Below the pieces are notes generated by a model. It saw only the letters and a program-made list of their open reading frames with translations, did not search any database and was not told the origin of the DNA. This document shows, in pieces, positions 39,957 through 49,505 of a stretch of DNA of 64,000 nucleotides; the first letter of the stretch is position 1, and the number at the start of each line of letters is the position of its first letter. Source of the DNA: Achromobacter mucicolens (GTDB lineage: Bacteria > Pseudomonadota > Gammaproteobacteria > Burkholderiales > Burkholderiaceae_B). The stretch spans positions 282,331-346,330 of the forward strand of contig NZ_CADIJP010000005.1 of assembly GCF_902859725.1 (NCBI RefSeq). The letters run 5' to 3'. A program made the translations under genes and the position numbers.

Positions 39957-41309
39957 TCAGCGGCCGGCGAACAGGTCTTCCACGGACAAGCCGATGCCCA
40001 GCACACGGCGGTCCGCGCCATTGCTGGCCGCGATCATCAGGCCCACGGGCGCGGTGCCCGGTGCGTGGCACGGCAGGGACAGCGCGCAGCCATCCAGGAA
40101 GTTGATGAGGGTGGGATTGCGCAGGATGAGACCATTGGCAGCGTAATAGGCCTCGTCGGAGGCCTGCAGGTCCGCCACCGGCGGCGCCACGATGGGCGTC
40201 GTGGGCATGATGAGCGCGTCGTAGCCGGCGATGCGGTGGTCCACCGCCGCGACCCAGGCCTCGCGCGCATCAAGCAGCGCGATGTAATCGGCCGCGGACA
40301 TGTCCTGCCCGCGCATGATCCGCGACACCACGCGCGGATCGTAACGCTTGCCCGCACGCGCGATCAGGTCCTGGTGCCAGGCCCAGGCCTCGGCGGCAGT
40401 GAAGCCGCCCTTGCTGTTGATGGAAGCCAGCGCGGCGAACTCCGGAATCTCGATCCGGTCGATCAGCGCCCCGGCCGCTTCCAGGCGTTGCACGGCCGTC
40501 GCAAAGGTGTCCGACACGTGCTTGTCCATGGCATCCAGCGCCAACGTCGTCGGGATGGCCAGGCGCAGGCCGCGCACCGGCAACGCCTGCGGCAACGGCC
40601 CCGCATCGCCCGACAAAATGGCGTCCAGCTCAGCGCAGCAACGGACGCTGGCGGCGATGGGACCGATGGAGTCCAGGTTTGCCGACAACGGCAGCACGCC
40701 TTGCATGGACACGCGCCACGCGCTGGGCTTGAAGCCGGTCAGGCCGCACAGCGCGGCGGGGATGCGCACGGAACCGCCCGTGTCCGATCCGATCCCGGCA
40801 ACGGCCATGCCGTCGGCAACCGACACGGCAGCCCCGGACGAGGAGCCGCCCGGAATGCGGCCGGTGGCGCGGTCATACGGATTGAGCGGCGTGCCGTAGT
40901 GCGGATTGATACCCAGGCCCGAGTACGCGAACTCGGTCATGTTGGTGCGGCCAATGATGACGGCGCCGGCTGCGATCAGGCGCTGCACGACCTCGGCGCT
41001 CTCTTCGGCGGCGGGCTCCCCTTCGCGCGCCACGGAACCGGCCATCGTGGTTTCGCCCTGGACGTCGAACAGGTCCTTGATGCTGATGGGCAGCCCCTCG
41101 ATTGCGGACCGCACGATGCCGGCCGCGCGCAGCGTGTCGGACGCGCGCGCCTGCGCCAGCGCGGACTCGGCATAAAGCTTGGTGAACGCGCGGGCGCCCT
41201 CGCCCGCCGGATCCTGCGCGCGCGCCAGTGCGGCTTCGGTCAACGCGACGGAGGTGCTGCGGCCCTCGCGCAGGGCCGTGGTCAGATCATTCAAGGTCGA
41301 AACCATCAT
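39957..41309 (-). CDS. Amidase (amidase signature family)
   Basis: A 450-residue amidase-signature hydrolase. The Ser-cisSer-Lys triad is visible: Lys in [11 protein letters not shown], the cis-Ser in the [20 protein letters not shown] block and the nucleophile Ser in [16 protein letters not shown]. Two adjacent Met codons mark the start (41309 or 41306). Length suits a single-domain enzyme without the AtzF C-terminal part. In the operon it follows DUF2848 and precedes the DUF1445 gene by 29 bp, so it probably releases ammonia or an amine from the compound brought in by the TRAP system. Confidence 0.92.
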   Translation of the reverse strand: MMVSTLNDLTTALREGRSTSVALTEAALARAQDPAGEGARAFTKLYAESALAQARASDTLRAAGIVRSAIEGLPISIKDLFDVQGETTMAGSVAREGEPAAEESAEVVQRLIAAGAVIIGRTNMTEFAYSGLGINPHYGTPLNPYDRATGRIPGGSSSGAAVSVADGMAVAGIGSDTGGSVRIPAALCGLTGFKPSAWRVSMQGVLPLSANLDSIGPIAASVRCCAELDAILSGDAGPLPQALPVRGLRLAIPTTLALDAMDKHVSDTFATAVQRLEAAGALIDRIEIPEFAALASINSKGGFTAAEAWAWHQDLIARAGKRYDPRVVSRIMRGQDMSAADYIALLDAREAWVAAVDHRIAGYDALIMPTTPIVAPPVADLQASDEAYYAANGLILRNPTLINFLDGCALSLPCHAPGTAPVGLMIAASNGADRRVLGIGLSVEDLFAGR

Positions 41310-41396
41310 TGTCCTAATGCCGCCTGGCGGCGTAAGTGTTCGGACGGGCGCCTTCGCAGGGAATGCGCCCGGGTTCAATGCCCGGCAAGCTGGCGG

Positions 41397-42080
41397 TCAG
41401 GCCACCACGGGCAGCGACTCGACATGATAGCGGTGGCGCAGCGTGCGGTTCAGGCGCGGATCGTGCAGCTCCATCGTGAAGTCGGCGGCCGGGCGGATGC
41501 CGCCAATGGCGGCCACGGTGCCGCAGGTCATGCCCGCGCCTTCCGGCAGGACGGCGCCGCCGCCCGTGTAGCCGGCAATCAGATCCTGGGGCGTGCGCAG
41601 CGTGGACAGCGGGCCTTCCTGGTACAGCACCTGCTCGCCGTTTTCCACGATGTAGGCACGGATGATGAGTTCGTCCCAGTGCCCTGCCACGTCCGCCAGC
41701 CGCCACGCTTGCGCGCCCACAGGCTTGACGCAGACCTGCTTGGACATCGCCACGCTGACGGTCTCCAGCTTGCGGTCGGTGTGGTCGGACGCGATGCTGA
41801 CGTACATTTCGCCATCGACGGCGAACACAAAGGTCTCGACTTCGCCCGACGATTCCTCGCCCAGCGCCTGCACGTTCGATGCCTGCGTGAGTTGGTTCTC
41901 CGCGATGCGGTAGTACAGCGGGACGCTGCTGGGCCGCGGCACGCCGATGGCGGCCAGCTCTTCGATGTGATGCTCGATGGCGGCCATGTCTCGCCCGGCC
42001 CAACCGGCCACGATCACGCTGTTGAAGGTCACTTCCACCTGGCGGGGATTGGCGTCGTCGATCTGGAATACGGCTTTCAT
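41397..42080 (-). CDS. DUF2848 family protein
   Basis: A 227-residue protein I assign to DUF2848 from its overall pattern: VEVTFNSVIVAGWAGRDMAA, the central SDHTDRKLETVSVAMSKQVC, HWDELIIRAYIVENGEQVLY and a GAGMTCGTVAAIGGIRPAAD stretch near the end. No signal peptide or membrane segment. The fold resembles fumarylacetoacetase-like enzymes in that last part (CGTV...), but I would not name a reaction. Position between a TRAP transporter and an amidase suggests an enzyme acting on the imported acid. Confidence 0.75.
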   Translation of the reverse strand: MKAVFQIDDANPRQVEVTFNSVIVAGWAGRDMAAIEHHIEELAAIGVPRPSSVPLYYRIAENQLTQASNVQALGEESSGEVETFVFAVDGEMYVSIASDHTDRKLETVSVAMSKQVCVKPVGAQAWRLADVAGHWDELIIRAYIVENGEQVLYQEGPLSTLRTPQDLIAGYTGGGAVLPEGAGMTCGTVAAIGGIRPAADFTMELHDPRLNRTLRHRYHVESLPVVA

Positions 42081-42148
42081 ATCAGTCCTGCGAATAAGGG
42101 GGATGGGGAATGGCGCGGCCGCGGGGCCGCGCCGGTATCAAGGGCGCA

Positions 42149-43432
42149 TCAACCGAAGGCGCGCGGCAGCCACAGGGCGATGTCCGGCCAGAAGGCCAGC
42201 AGCGCCAACATCACGAACATGGCGCCCACGAACGGCAGGCTGCCGACAATGACCGCGCTCATGGAGCCGCTCTTGCGCAGGCTTTGCACCACGAACAGGT
42301 TCAACCCGACGGGCGGCGTGATGAGCGCCGCTTCCACCAGCACGATGATGACGATGCCGAGCCAGATCGGGTCATAGCCCAGGCCGATCATGATGGGCGC
42401 CACGATGGGGATGGTCGTGATCATCATGGACAGCGTTTCCATGAAGCAGCCCAGCACCAGGTAGAAGATCACCACGATCAGCAGCATCCAGCCCGGCGAC
42501 AGGCCCAGTCCGGTGATGGACTTGGTCAGCGCGTCGGTCAAACCCGTGGCGGACATGATGAAGTTCAGGAAGCTAGCGGCGATGACGATCAGCATGATCA
42601 TGGCCGTGGACCGCATCGTGCCCTCCAGCACCTCGCGCAGCATCGACCACGTCAGACGCCGGTACCACGCCGCCAGGATGAATGCGCCCAGCACGCCCAG
42701 CGCGGCCGCCTCGGTTGGCGTCGCCAGGCCGGCGTAGATCGATCCGACCACCAGGAAGAAGATGCCAAGCGGCGGGGCCAGGTGCACCAGGCTGGCGATA
42801 CGCTCGCCCCAGGTCGCGCGGATTTTCTTGCCGCCCCACGAGGGCTTGGCCACGCAGGCGATCACGACCGTCAGCATGAAGAGCGCCGCCATGGCGAAGC
42901 CCGGAATGATGCCGGCCAGGTACAGCTTGGGCACCGACGAATTGGTCAGCACGCCATAAATGACCAGGTTGATCGACGGCGGGATCAGGATGCCCAGGGT
43001 GCCGCCCGCGGCAAGGCTGCCCAGGAACAGCGGTTCGTTGTAGCCGTACTTGCGGATCTGCGGAATGGCAACGGTGCCCACGGTGGCGGCCGTTGCCACG
43101 CTGGAGCCGGAGGTCGCCGAGAACAGCGTCGAGGCGCCAATGTTGGCGTGCATCAACCCGCCCGGCAGCCACGACAGCCACAGGCTCATCGCGCTGTACA
43201 TGCGTTCGGCAAAGCCCGCGCGCAGCAGCACCTCGCCCAGCATGATGAAAAGCGGAATCGCGACCAGCAGGAACTCGTTGTTCGAACTCCACGAAATCTC
43301 GCCGATGGCCCGCGTCAGCGGCAGCATCGAGAACATCGGGTCCAGGATCAGGCCCAGCACCCCCAGGGCTGCGCCCACGGGGATCGACAGGCCGATCAGG
43401 ACCAGCAGCAGTGTCAAGGCGGTGGCAATCAT
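42149..43432 (-). CDS. TRAP transporter large permease (DctM) (second system)
   Basis: A 427-residue DctM permease. Landmarks: FLLVAIPLFIMLGEVLLRAG, FSATSGSSVATAATVGTVAI, LAAGGTLGILIPPSINLVIY, YAGLATPTEAAALGVLGAFI and FYLVLGCFMETLSMMITTIP, ending ALITPPVGLNLFVVQSLRKS. It overlaps the small permease gene by four bases. Part of the DctP-DctQ-DctM-DUF2848-amidase-DUF1445 operon. Confidence 0.94.
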   Translation of the reverse strand: MIATALTLLLVLIGLSIPVGAALGVLGLILDPMFSMLPLTRAIGEISWSSNNEFLLVAIPLFIMLGEVLLRAGFAERMYSAMSLWLSWLPGGLMHANIGASTLFSATSGSSVATAATVGTVAIPQIRKYGYNEPLFLGSLAAGGTLGILIPPSINLVIYGVLTNSSVPKLYLAGIIPGFAMAALFMLTVVIACVAKPSWGGKKIRATWGERIASLVHLAPPLGIFFLVVGSIYAGLATPTEAAALGVLGAFILAAWYRRLTWSMLREVLEGTMRSTAMIMLIVIAASFLNFIMSATGLTDALTKSITGLGLSPGWMLLIVVIFYLVLGCFMETLSMMITTIPIVAPIMIGLGYDPIWLGIVIIVLVEAALITPPVGLNLFVVQSLRKSGSMSAVIVGSLPFVGAMFVMLALLAFWPDIALWLPRAFG

Positions 43433-44049
43433 GCGGCTTCTCCCTTCACCATGCGCTCGCCAGCGGCGGCTTCTTCGTCAGCCTCTTCCTGGGCGGAACG
43501 CACGCCGCAGATCTGCTTGACCAGTTCGATGTCGCCCGTGACCAGCGCGGCCGACGCGCGCGCCAGCATCAGCGCGACCGTGATGCACATCCAGCCCAGG
43601 CCCAGCAACCACAGGCCTTGCGGTATCCAAAGCGGCGTGGCGAGCGGCGTGTTGGCTGCCGACTTCTGGGTCCACGAGGTCACCACCACGTCGTAGGCGT
43701 AATAAGTGAGGAACACCATGAAGACGGCCAGCGCCACCATGGAGATCCAGTCCAGCACCGCCGACAGGCGTACCGGCAAAAATTGGTAAAGCACGTCGAC
43801 GCGCACGTTCGCGCGTTGCAGCGTGGCAAAGGCCAGAGCCCACGATGTGCTGATGGCAAAAGCGTAGCTGGACAATTCGTCGGCGCCCCCGGTCGTGAAG
43901 CCCAGGAATTTGCGGGCCAGCACGTCGAAGGAGATCAGCAGCACGCTAGCCACCGTCAGGGCGCCGCCGGCCCAGACGGCTGCGCGGGAAAAGCTCTCGG
44001 CGCGCCGCAACAGGCCGCCGAGCAGGCGGAAGTGTTCGGTTTGTGTCAT
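43429..44049 (-). CDS. TRAP transporter small permease (DctQ) (second system)
   Basis: A 206-residue DctQ subunit. After a longer cytoplasmic start it shows TVASVLLISFDVLARKFLGF, GGADELSSYAFAISTSWALA and ATPLWIPQGLWLLGLGWMCI helices, typical for the family. The C-terminus carries an acidic tail (AQEEADEEAAAGERM). Its stop overlaps the DctM ATG by four bases. Confidence 0.91.
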   Translation of the reverse strand: MTQTEHFRLLGGLLRRAESFSRAAVWAGGALTVASVLLISFDVLARKFLGFTTGGADELSSYAFAISTSWALAFATLQRANVRVDVLYQFLPVRLSAVLDWISMVALAVFMVFLTYYAYDVVVTSWTQKSAANTPLATPLWIPQGLWLLGLGWMCITVALMLARASAALVTGDIELVKQICGVRSAQEEADEEAAAGERMVKGEAA

Positions 44050-44145
44050 GAAAGGAACCTCTGGTGGCTCGACCCGGCGTCGCGGGCGGCCACCGCCGAC
44101 CCGAATGCCGGGTCACGGTTGCCGCGCGCCGCACAGGCCGGAATT

Positions 44146-44170
44146 GGCGCCGGCCCCAGGGGCCGGCGCC
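44146..44170 (-). other. Intercistronic hairpin after the second DctP gene
   Basis: GGCGCCGGCC (44146-44155) and GGCCGGCGCC (44161-44170) form a perfect 10-bp GC stem with a 5-nt loop, ten bases beyond the DctP stop. There is no T-run, so read-through is expected while the upstream binding-protein mRNA is stabilised. Confidence 0.6.
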
Positions 44171-44179
44171 TTCTGGCGC

Positions 44180-45226
44180 TTACTTGCTTGCGGTCAGGTT
44201 CAGCGTCTTGCCGACGGTGGCGTTCCAGTCCTTCACGCACTGCGCCGAGCAGCGGGCGGCCCACTTGGGCAGGACGGCCTCTTGCGCCACCTTCTTGAGC
44301 AGCGCCTGATCGGCCTCGGACGGCTGCACCAGGACCATCTTGCCCTTGACCGGGAACGGGCATGCGGCCGCACCGGTGTTGCAGTCATAGCCTTCCTGCG
44401 TCTGGCGGGCGGCGGCATCCCAGATGTTGTCGACCAACGTCGTGATCTGGGCTTGCAGGAACGTGCGCACCTTCGGATCCAGCTTGTCCCAGGCCTTCTG
44501 GTTGACGGCGTGAATCTGCTGGTTCCAGTTGATCGGCAGCGCAACCAGGTGCGTGGACACTTCGTACCACTTGGCCGAGTAACCCGACAGCGAACCCGTG
44601 ATGGCGCAATCGACAACCTTGTTCTGCAGCGCGGGGACGACTTCGCCGAAGGCCATCGTCACGCTCGAGCCGCCCAGCGCCTCGACGAACTCGGCCGTGG
44701 TGCGGCTGCTGGTGCGGACCTTCTTGCCCTTGATGTCCGCCAGGCCCTTGATCTCGGCATTGCAGAACAGCACTTGCGCCGGATAGGTGGAAATGCCCAG
44801 CAGCTTGACGTTGTTGCCTTCGCCGTAGAGCTTGGCGTAGACGGGTTCGAAAGCCTGGGTGACGGCGCGAGCGGTCTTGACGTCAGGCGCCAGGCCAGCC
44901 AGGTCGATGGCCTCGTTGATCGGATTGTCGCTGGCGAAATACGACAGCGTGGCGGTGCCGAATTCGATCACGCCCTGCGACATCAGGCGCAGCAGCTCGG
45001 GCCCCTTCAAGCCCATTTCATTGAAGCCCTTGATCTCCGCCGTGACCTGCCCCTTGGACTGCTCGGGAATGGTCTTGGTCCAGAACGGCTTTTCGTAGTC
45101 GTTGTAGGCGGTGAGGTTCGACAGGCCACCCACGATCTTCAGATGGGTCTTGGGCAGGTCCTGGGCCTGGACGGCGCCGGCCAGCAAGCTGGCGGCGACG
45201 GCGGCAAAAACAAGAGACTTCTTCAT
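44180..45226 (-). CDS. TRAP transporter substrate-binding protein (second system)
   Basis: A 348-residue DctP-family protein. The signal peptide MKKSLVFAAVAASLLAGAVQ ends at AQA-type cleavage near residue 21. R171 in GKKVRTSSRT occupies the carboxylate-binding Arg position. Several cysteines sit near the C-terminus (CNTGAAAC and RCSAQC), unusual for DctP proteins and perhaps forming disulfides in the periplasm. First gene of the six-gene operon; a LysR regulator lies upstream on the same strand. Confidence 0.9.
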   Translation of the reverse strand: MKKSLVFAAVAASLLAGAVQAQDLPKTHLKIVGGLSNLTAYNDYEKPFWTKTIPEQSKGQVTAEIKGFNEMGLKGPELLRLMSQGVIEFGTATLSYFASDNPINEAIDLAGLAPDVKTARAVTQAFEPVYAKLYGEGNNVKLLGISTYPAQVLFCNAEIKGLADIKGKKVRTSSRTTAEFVEALGGSSVTMAFGEVVPALQNKVVDCAITGSLSGYSAKWYEVSTHLVALPINWNQQIHAVNQKAWDKLDPKVRTFLQAQITTLVDNIWDAAARQTQEGYDCNTGAAACPFPVKGKMVLVQPSEADQALLKKVAQEAVLPKWAARCSAQCVKDWNATVGKTLNLTASK

Positions 45227-45570
45227 GGAAAAACTCCTGGCTGGCGGGATCGTCTGTCGCGCGCGGGATCCCGTTGTCCTGGTCGCGCGCCGGTAGGAAT
45301 CGGTGGTCAAGGATGGGGATATCCAGGCCCTACGTCGTTATGAGCGCCATTGCATCGCCAGGGGCGGCAAGCGTCCAATCGTATGTTCCGATGTGGGGGT
45401 ATAAATTTTTCTTGGGTCTCGCGATGCCGGGCAACGCCATTCGCCGCAAACGACGTATTGGCGCGGCTTTGCGGCCATCAAGCAGGTGTGGAACAGTGCC
45501 TGGCGGGCACGTCCCGGGGCAGCCCGCAACGCCGCTGGCTCGGGAAAACACCTACGGCTGTTTTGCCCGC
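45227..45570. other. 344-bp region upstream of the second TRAP operon
   Basis: Promoter region for the operon; the LysR gene ends at its right side. An AT-rich patch (GTATAAATTTTTC near 45400-45412) reads TTTATAC on the minus strand and could hold the -10. GGGAAAACA (45542-45550) and TGTTTTGCCC (45559-45568) can pair with one bulge, a weak terminator-like structure after LysR. No ORF of merit and no sigma-54 motif were found. Confidence 0.4.
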
Positions 45571-46458
45571 TCAGGCCTGCGCGGCGACCTTTTGCGCCAT
45601 CTGCGCGATGACGCGCACCGCATGGCTGTCCGGGCCCTGCACCCATGTGGCGGTAAAGCTCAGTTCAGGCAGCGGGTCGGCCTGCACCTGCAGAATCCGC
45701 AACTCGCCGCGGGCCAGTTCCTTGCCCAGGAACACAGGCGCGATGACGCTGGTGCCGATCGCGTCCTGCGTCATGCGGACCACCATGGACATTGAAGCGC
45801 TGCCGTACATGCGCGGTGCGGTCACGCCCGCCCGGGTCAGCATGTCGCGTACCACGCGGTAAGGCGAGCTGTTGGAGGGATACGTGATGATCGGCAGCTT
45901 GCCGATCGTGGCCAGCGTCAGGGGCTCCGGCCCCAGATCAAGCAGCGGGCTGGCCACCCACGCCAGCGGATACGTGCAGAGCGGCAGGTTCTCCACGCGC
46001 GCTTCCAGCACCGGCCCCATCAAAAAGGCCAGATCGATCTGGCGCGACATCAGGTGCGAACGCAGCACGTGCGTGGTGTCCACTTCGATCTCCAGCACGA
46101 GCGCCGGATAGGTCGCATGGATCAGTTCGATGAGCGCGGGCAGCCAGGTCTGCACAATGGTCTCGGCGACACCGATGCGCACCGTGCCGGACATGACGTT
46201 CTGCTCGCGCGCAGCCTCGAACATGTCGCGCCGCACCTGCAGCATGCGTTCGGCATGCGACAGGAGTTCGTGCCCCTTGGCGGTCAGTTTGACCCCGCGC
46301 GCGTCGCGCTCGAACAGCTTGACGCCTAGATCCGCCTCGAGCGAAGCAATGCGCTGCGAGACGGCGGGCTGCGTGGTGTTGAGCTTGTCCGATGCGGCCC
46401 GAAAGCTGCCCAGTGTGGCGACCCAAAAAAAAGTTTCGACGTTGCGTAGTTCTATCAT
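45571..46458 (-). CDS. LysR family regulator of the TRAP-amidase operon
   Basis: A 295-residue LysR regulator. The N-terminal MIELRNVETFFWVATLGSFR and AASDKLNTTQPAVSQRIASL with LEADLGVKLFERDARGVKLT form the winged helix. ATG 46458 is chosen over an upstream in-frame Met because it begins at the family N-terminus. Its place directly upstream of the TRAP-DUF2848-amidase-DUF1445 operon, in the same direction, makes it the probable regulator. The inducer is presumably the transported acid or a product of it. Confidence 0.92.
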   Translation of the reverse strand: MIELRNVETFFWVATLGSFRAASDKLNTTQPAVSQRIASLEADLGVKLFERDARGVKLTAKGHELLSHAERMLQVRRDMFEAAREQNVMSGTVRIGVAETIVQTWLPALIELIHATYPALVLEIEVDTTHVLRSHLMSRQIDLAFLMGPVLEARVENLPLCTYPLAWVASPLLDLGPEPLTLATIGKLPIITYPSNSSPYRVVRDMLTRAGVTAPRMYGSASMSMVVRMTQDAIGTSVIAPVFLGKELARGELRILQVQADPLPELSFTATWVQGPDSHAVRVIAQMAQKVAAQA

Positions 46459-46551
46459 TGGCCTTTTCCCCCGGCGGGATGAGCGTATCATGTCAGCCGC
46501 TCATCGCCCCAAAGGCGCCATGCCCTGTGTACGCTGAAAGGAGTACCCGCC

Positions 46552-47526
46552 ATGTCCCCGGCCGATAACGGTCGCCCGCGCTCCGGCGCGTCCACCGCGC
46601 GCGGCCCGATGATCGGCGTGCTGCTGCTCGTGCTGTCGATGTGGACCCTGTCGTGCCTGGACGCGAGCGGAAAATGGGTCATGAACGCGGGCGTGCCCTT
46701 GCTGGTGCTGTCGTGGGTCCGTTACGCCATCCATCTGGTGCTCGTCCTGGCGCTGGTGCTGCCCGCGCGCGGCGTGCGGGTGCTGCGCAGCACCAAACCG
46801 CGCGAACAGCTCATCCGCGGCGGCTCGATGTTCCTGGCCACGCTGATGTTCTTCACGACACTCAGCTACATCCCCCAGGCCGAAGCCACCTCGATCAATT
46901 TCCTGGCGCCGCTGCTCGTGCTGTCGCTGGCGCCCTGGATCCTGAAGGAACCGGCGCGCATGTCGCGCTTCGTCGCCGCTGGCATCGCCTTCGTCGGCGT
47001 CCTGATCGTCATCCGCCCAGGCGGCGGCCTGCACCCGGTCGGCACGATCTTCGGCCTGCTGACCGCCTGTTGCTTCACCGCGCAATTCATCGCCACGCGC
47101 CGCGTGGCCGGCGACGATCCGTTCACCTCGCTGATCTGGAGCGGCGCCGTGGGCACGATCTGCCTGACGCTCGCCCTGCCCTTCATCCTTCCGCCCGCCC
47201 TGCCCGTGCTCCAGGCCTTGTCGGCGTTCGACTGGATGGTGCTGATCTCGACGGGCGTCACCGGCTGCGTGGGCCACCTTTTCCAGATTGCCGCTTACCG
47301 CCGCGCCCCGGCCTCCACGCTGGCGCCGTTCATCTACCTGCAGATCATCAGCGCCACGTCGGTCGGCTGGCTGGTGTGGGGGCATTTTCCCGACCCGCTC
47401 ACCTGGCTGGGCATTGCGATCATCTGCGCCAGCGGCATGGGCATCGGCATGATCGAATGGCGGCGCAGCCGCGCGCTGGGCGCCGCGCTGGCCCAGGCGG
47501 CCGCCGGCACGACGGCCCGGCGCTGA
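46552..47526 (+). CDS. DMT (EamA) family transporter
   Basis: A 324-residue membrane protein with about ten hydrophobic helices in two EamA halves: GVLLLVLSMWTLSCLDASGK in the first, FGLLTACCFTAQFIATRRVA in the second, and ASTLAPFIYLQIISATSVGW near the end. These proteins export or import metabolites such as amino acids; the substrate is unknown. It is divergent from the LysR gene with a 93-bp gap, so the same regulator might also control it. Confidence 0.88.
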   Translation: MSPADNGRPRSGASTARGPMIGVLLLVLSMWTLSCLDASGKWVMNAGVPLLVLSWVRYAIHLVLVLALVLPARGVRVLRSTKPREQLIRGGSMFLATLMFFTTLSYIPQAEATSINFLAPLLVLSLAPWILKEPARMSRFVAAGIAFVGVLIVIRPGGGLHPVGTIFGLLTACCFTAQFIATRRVAGDDPFTSLIWSGAVGTICLTLALPFILPPALPVLQALSAFDWMVLISTGVTGCVGHLFQIAAYRRAPASTLAPFIYLQIISATSVGWLVWGHFPDPLTWLGIAIICASGMGIGMIEWRRSRALGAALAQAAAGTTARR

Positions 47527-47632
47527 GCGAGCGGCGCCCACCCATCACCGGCCGGCCGCCTCCCGTACAATGCGCTTCGCCTGATGCCCGATCCGGCATC
47601 TGCCCCTGGCGTATCCCCAACAAGAGGCTCCC

Positions 47633-48823
47633 ATGATCATCAAGCCCCGCGTGCGCGGTTTCATCTGCGTCACCACCCATCCTGCCGGCTGCGAAGCCAA
47701 CGTGAAGCAACAGATCGACTACGTGAAGGCGCAAGGACCGGTGCCCGGGGGACCGAAGCGCGTGCTGGTCCTGGGCGCGTCGACGGGATACGGCCTGGCC
47801 GCGCGCATCAGCGCGGCTTTCGCCTGTGGTGCGCAGACGCTGGGCGTATTTTTTGAGCGACCGGGCGACGCCGGCAAGGCAGGCACGCCAGGCTGGTACA
47901 ACAGCGCCGCGTTCCACAAGTTCGCGCAGGCCGAGGGGCTGTACGCCAAGAGCATCAACGGCGACGCGTTTTCCGATGAGATCAAGCAGCGCACCATCGA
48001 CGCCATCAAGGCGGACATGGGCCAGGTCGACCAGGTCATCTACAGCCTGGCCGCGCCGCGCCGCACGCACCCGAAGACGGGTCAGGTCCACACCTCCACG
48101 CTCAAGCCCATCGGCAAATCCGTGACCTTGCGCGGCCTGGACACCGACAAGGAACTCATCAAGGACGGCGTGCTGGAGCCGGCCTCGCAAGACGAGATCG
48201 ACGCCACCGTCGCCGTGATGGGCGGGGAAGACTGGCAGATGTGGATCGATGCGCTGCTGCAAGCCGGTGTGCTGGCCGAAGGCGCCACCACCACCGCCTT
48301 TACCTATCTTGGCGAAAAGATCACGCACGACGTCTATTGGAACGGGTCCATCGGCGCGGCCAAGAAAGACCTGGACCAGCGCGTGCTGGACATCCGCGCC
48401 AAGCTGGCCGCGCGCGGCGGCGATGCCCGCGTGTCGGTGCTCAAGGCCGTGGTGACGCAGGCCAGTTCGGCGATCCCGATGATGCCGCTGTACCTGTCGC
48501 TGCTCTTTAAGGTCATGAAGGAAGACGGCACGCACGAAGGCTGCATCGAACAGGTGTATGGACTGTATCGCGACAGCCTGTGCGGCGCTTCCCCCATCCT
48601 GGACGACGAGGGCCGGTTGCGCGCCGACTACAAGGAACTGGATCCGAAGGTGCAGGCGCGAGTGCAGGCGCTGTGGGATCAGGTCGACACGGCCAGCCTC
48701 TATACGCTGACCGATTTTGCCGGCTACAAGCGCGACTTCCTGCGGCTGTTCGGCTTTGAGATCGACGGCGTGGACTACGACGCGGATGTCGATCCGGTGG
48801 TGCCGATCCGCGAACTAGCCTAG
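47633..48823 (+). CDS. fabV: Enoyl-ACP reductase FabV
   Basis: A 396-residue NADH-dependent trans-2-enoyl reductase of fatty acid synthesis. It starts [20 protein letters not shown] and contains [17 protein letters not shown]. The active-site motif Y-x8-K is Y235-K244 ([10 protein letters not shown]), the same numbering as in Yersinia FabV, with Y225 upstream. FabV enzymes are large and much less sensitive to triclosan than FabI. Convergent with the ABC ATPase gene with only 4 bp between stops. Confidence 0.96.
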   Translation: MIIKPRVRGFICVTTHPAGCEANVKQQIDYVKAQGPVPGGPKRVLVLGASTGYGLAARISAAFACGAQTLGVFFERPGDAGKAGTPGWYNSAAFHKFAQAEGLYAKSINGDAFSDEIKQRTIDAIKADMGQVDQVIYSLAAPRRTHPKTGQVHTSTLKPIGKSVTLRGLDTDKELIKDGVLEPASQDEIDATVAVMGGEDWQMWIDALLQAGVLAEGATTTAFTYLGEKITHDVYWNGSIGAAKKDLDQRVLDIRAKLAARGGDARVSVLKAVVTQASSAIPMMPLYLSLLFKVMKEDGTHEGCIEQVYGLYRDSLCGASPILDDEGRLRADYKELDPKVQARVQALWDQVDTASLYTLTDFAGYKRDFLRLFGFEIDGVDYDADVDPVVPIRELA

Positions 48824-48827
48824 CGCC

Positions 48828-49505
48828 TTAATCGGCCGGCACCATGCGGCCGGCCGCCAGCACCAGTTGCCGCCCGCAGCGCGCCGCCAGTTGCGGGTCA
48901 TGCGTGACCAGCACGAGCGTCGTGCCTTGTTCGCGGTGCAGGTCGAACATCAGGTCGATGACCGTCACGCCAGTGGCGGCATCCAGGCTGCCGGTGGGTT
49001 CGTCGGCAAACAGCAGGTCTGGCTGCACCACGAAGGCCCGGGCCAGCGACACCCGTTGCTGCTCGCCGCCCGACAGCGTGCGCGGGTAGTGGTGCAGGCG
49101 CGCGCCCAGCCCGACGCGCTCCAGCATGGCCTGCGCGGCCTCGCGCGCCGATTGGCCCGCCAGTTCAAGCGGCAGCATCACGTTTTCCAGGGCGGTCAGA
49201 TTGGGCAGCAGCTGGAACGACTGGAACACGAAGCCCACATGATTGGCCCGCAGGCGCGCGCGGCCGTCCTCGTCCAAGGCAAACAGGTCCTGCCCCGCAA
49301 GGTGTACGCTGCCCGCACTGGGAACATCCAGGCCGGCCAGCAGTCCCAGCAGAGTCGACTTGCCCGAACCGGAACTGCCGGTGATGGCCACGGCACTGCC
49401 CGCGGCGACCGTAAAATCGATTCCTTCCAGGATAGAAAGCGACCCGCCGGCATCGGCCACCCGCTTGCCCAGCCCTTTCACCACGATTGAGTTATTGCTA
49501 TCCAT
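48828..49505 (-). CDS. ABC transporter ATPase, LolD/YbbA type
   Basis: A 225-residue ATPase of the LolD/MacB group. Walker A ITGSSGSGKSTLLGLLAG, Q-loop GFVFQSFQLLPNLTALENVM, signature LSGGEQQRVSLARAF and Walker B LLFADEPTGSLDAATG are intact. Its divergent pairing with tesA mirrors ybbA-tesA in E. coli, but the permease partner (ybbP) is absent: fabV lies on the other side. Its ATG (49505-49503) and the tesA ATG (49504-49506) overlap by two bases on opposite strands; GTG codons at residues 8-9 are alternative starts. Confidence 0.9.
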   Translation of the reverse strand: MDSNNSIVVKGLGKRVADAGGSLSILEGIDFTVAAGSAVAITGSSGSGKSTLLGLLAGLDVPSAGSVHLAGQDLFALDEDGRARLRANHVGFVFQSFQLLPNLTALENVMLPLELAGQSAREAAQAMLERVGLGARLHHYPRTLSGGEQQRVSLARAFVVQPDLLFADEPTGSLDAATGVTVIDLMFDLHREQGTTLVLVTHDPQLAARCGRQLVLAAGRMVPAD

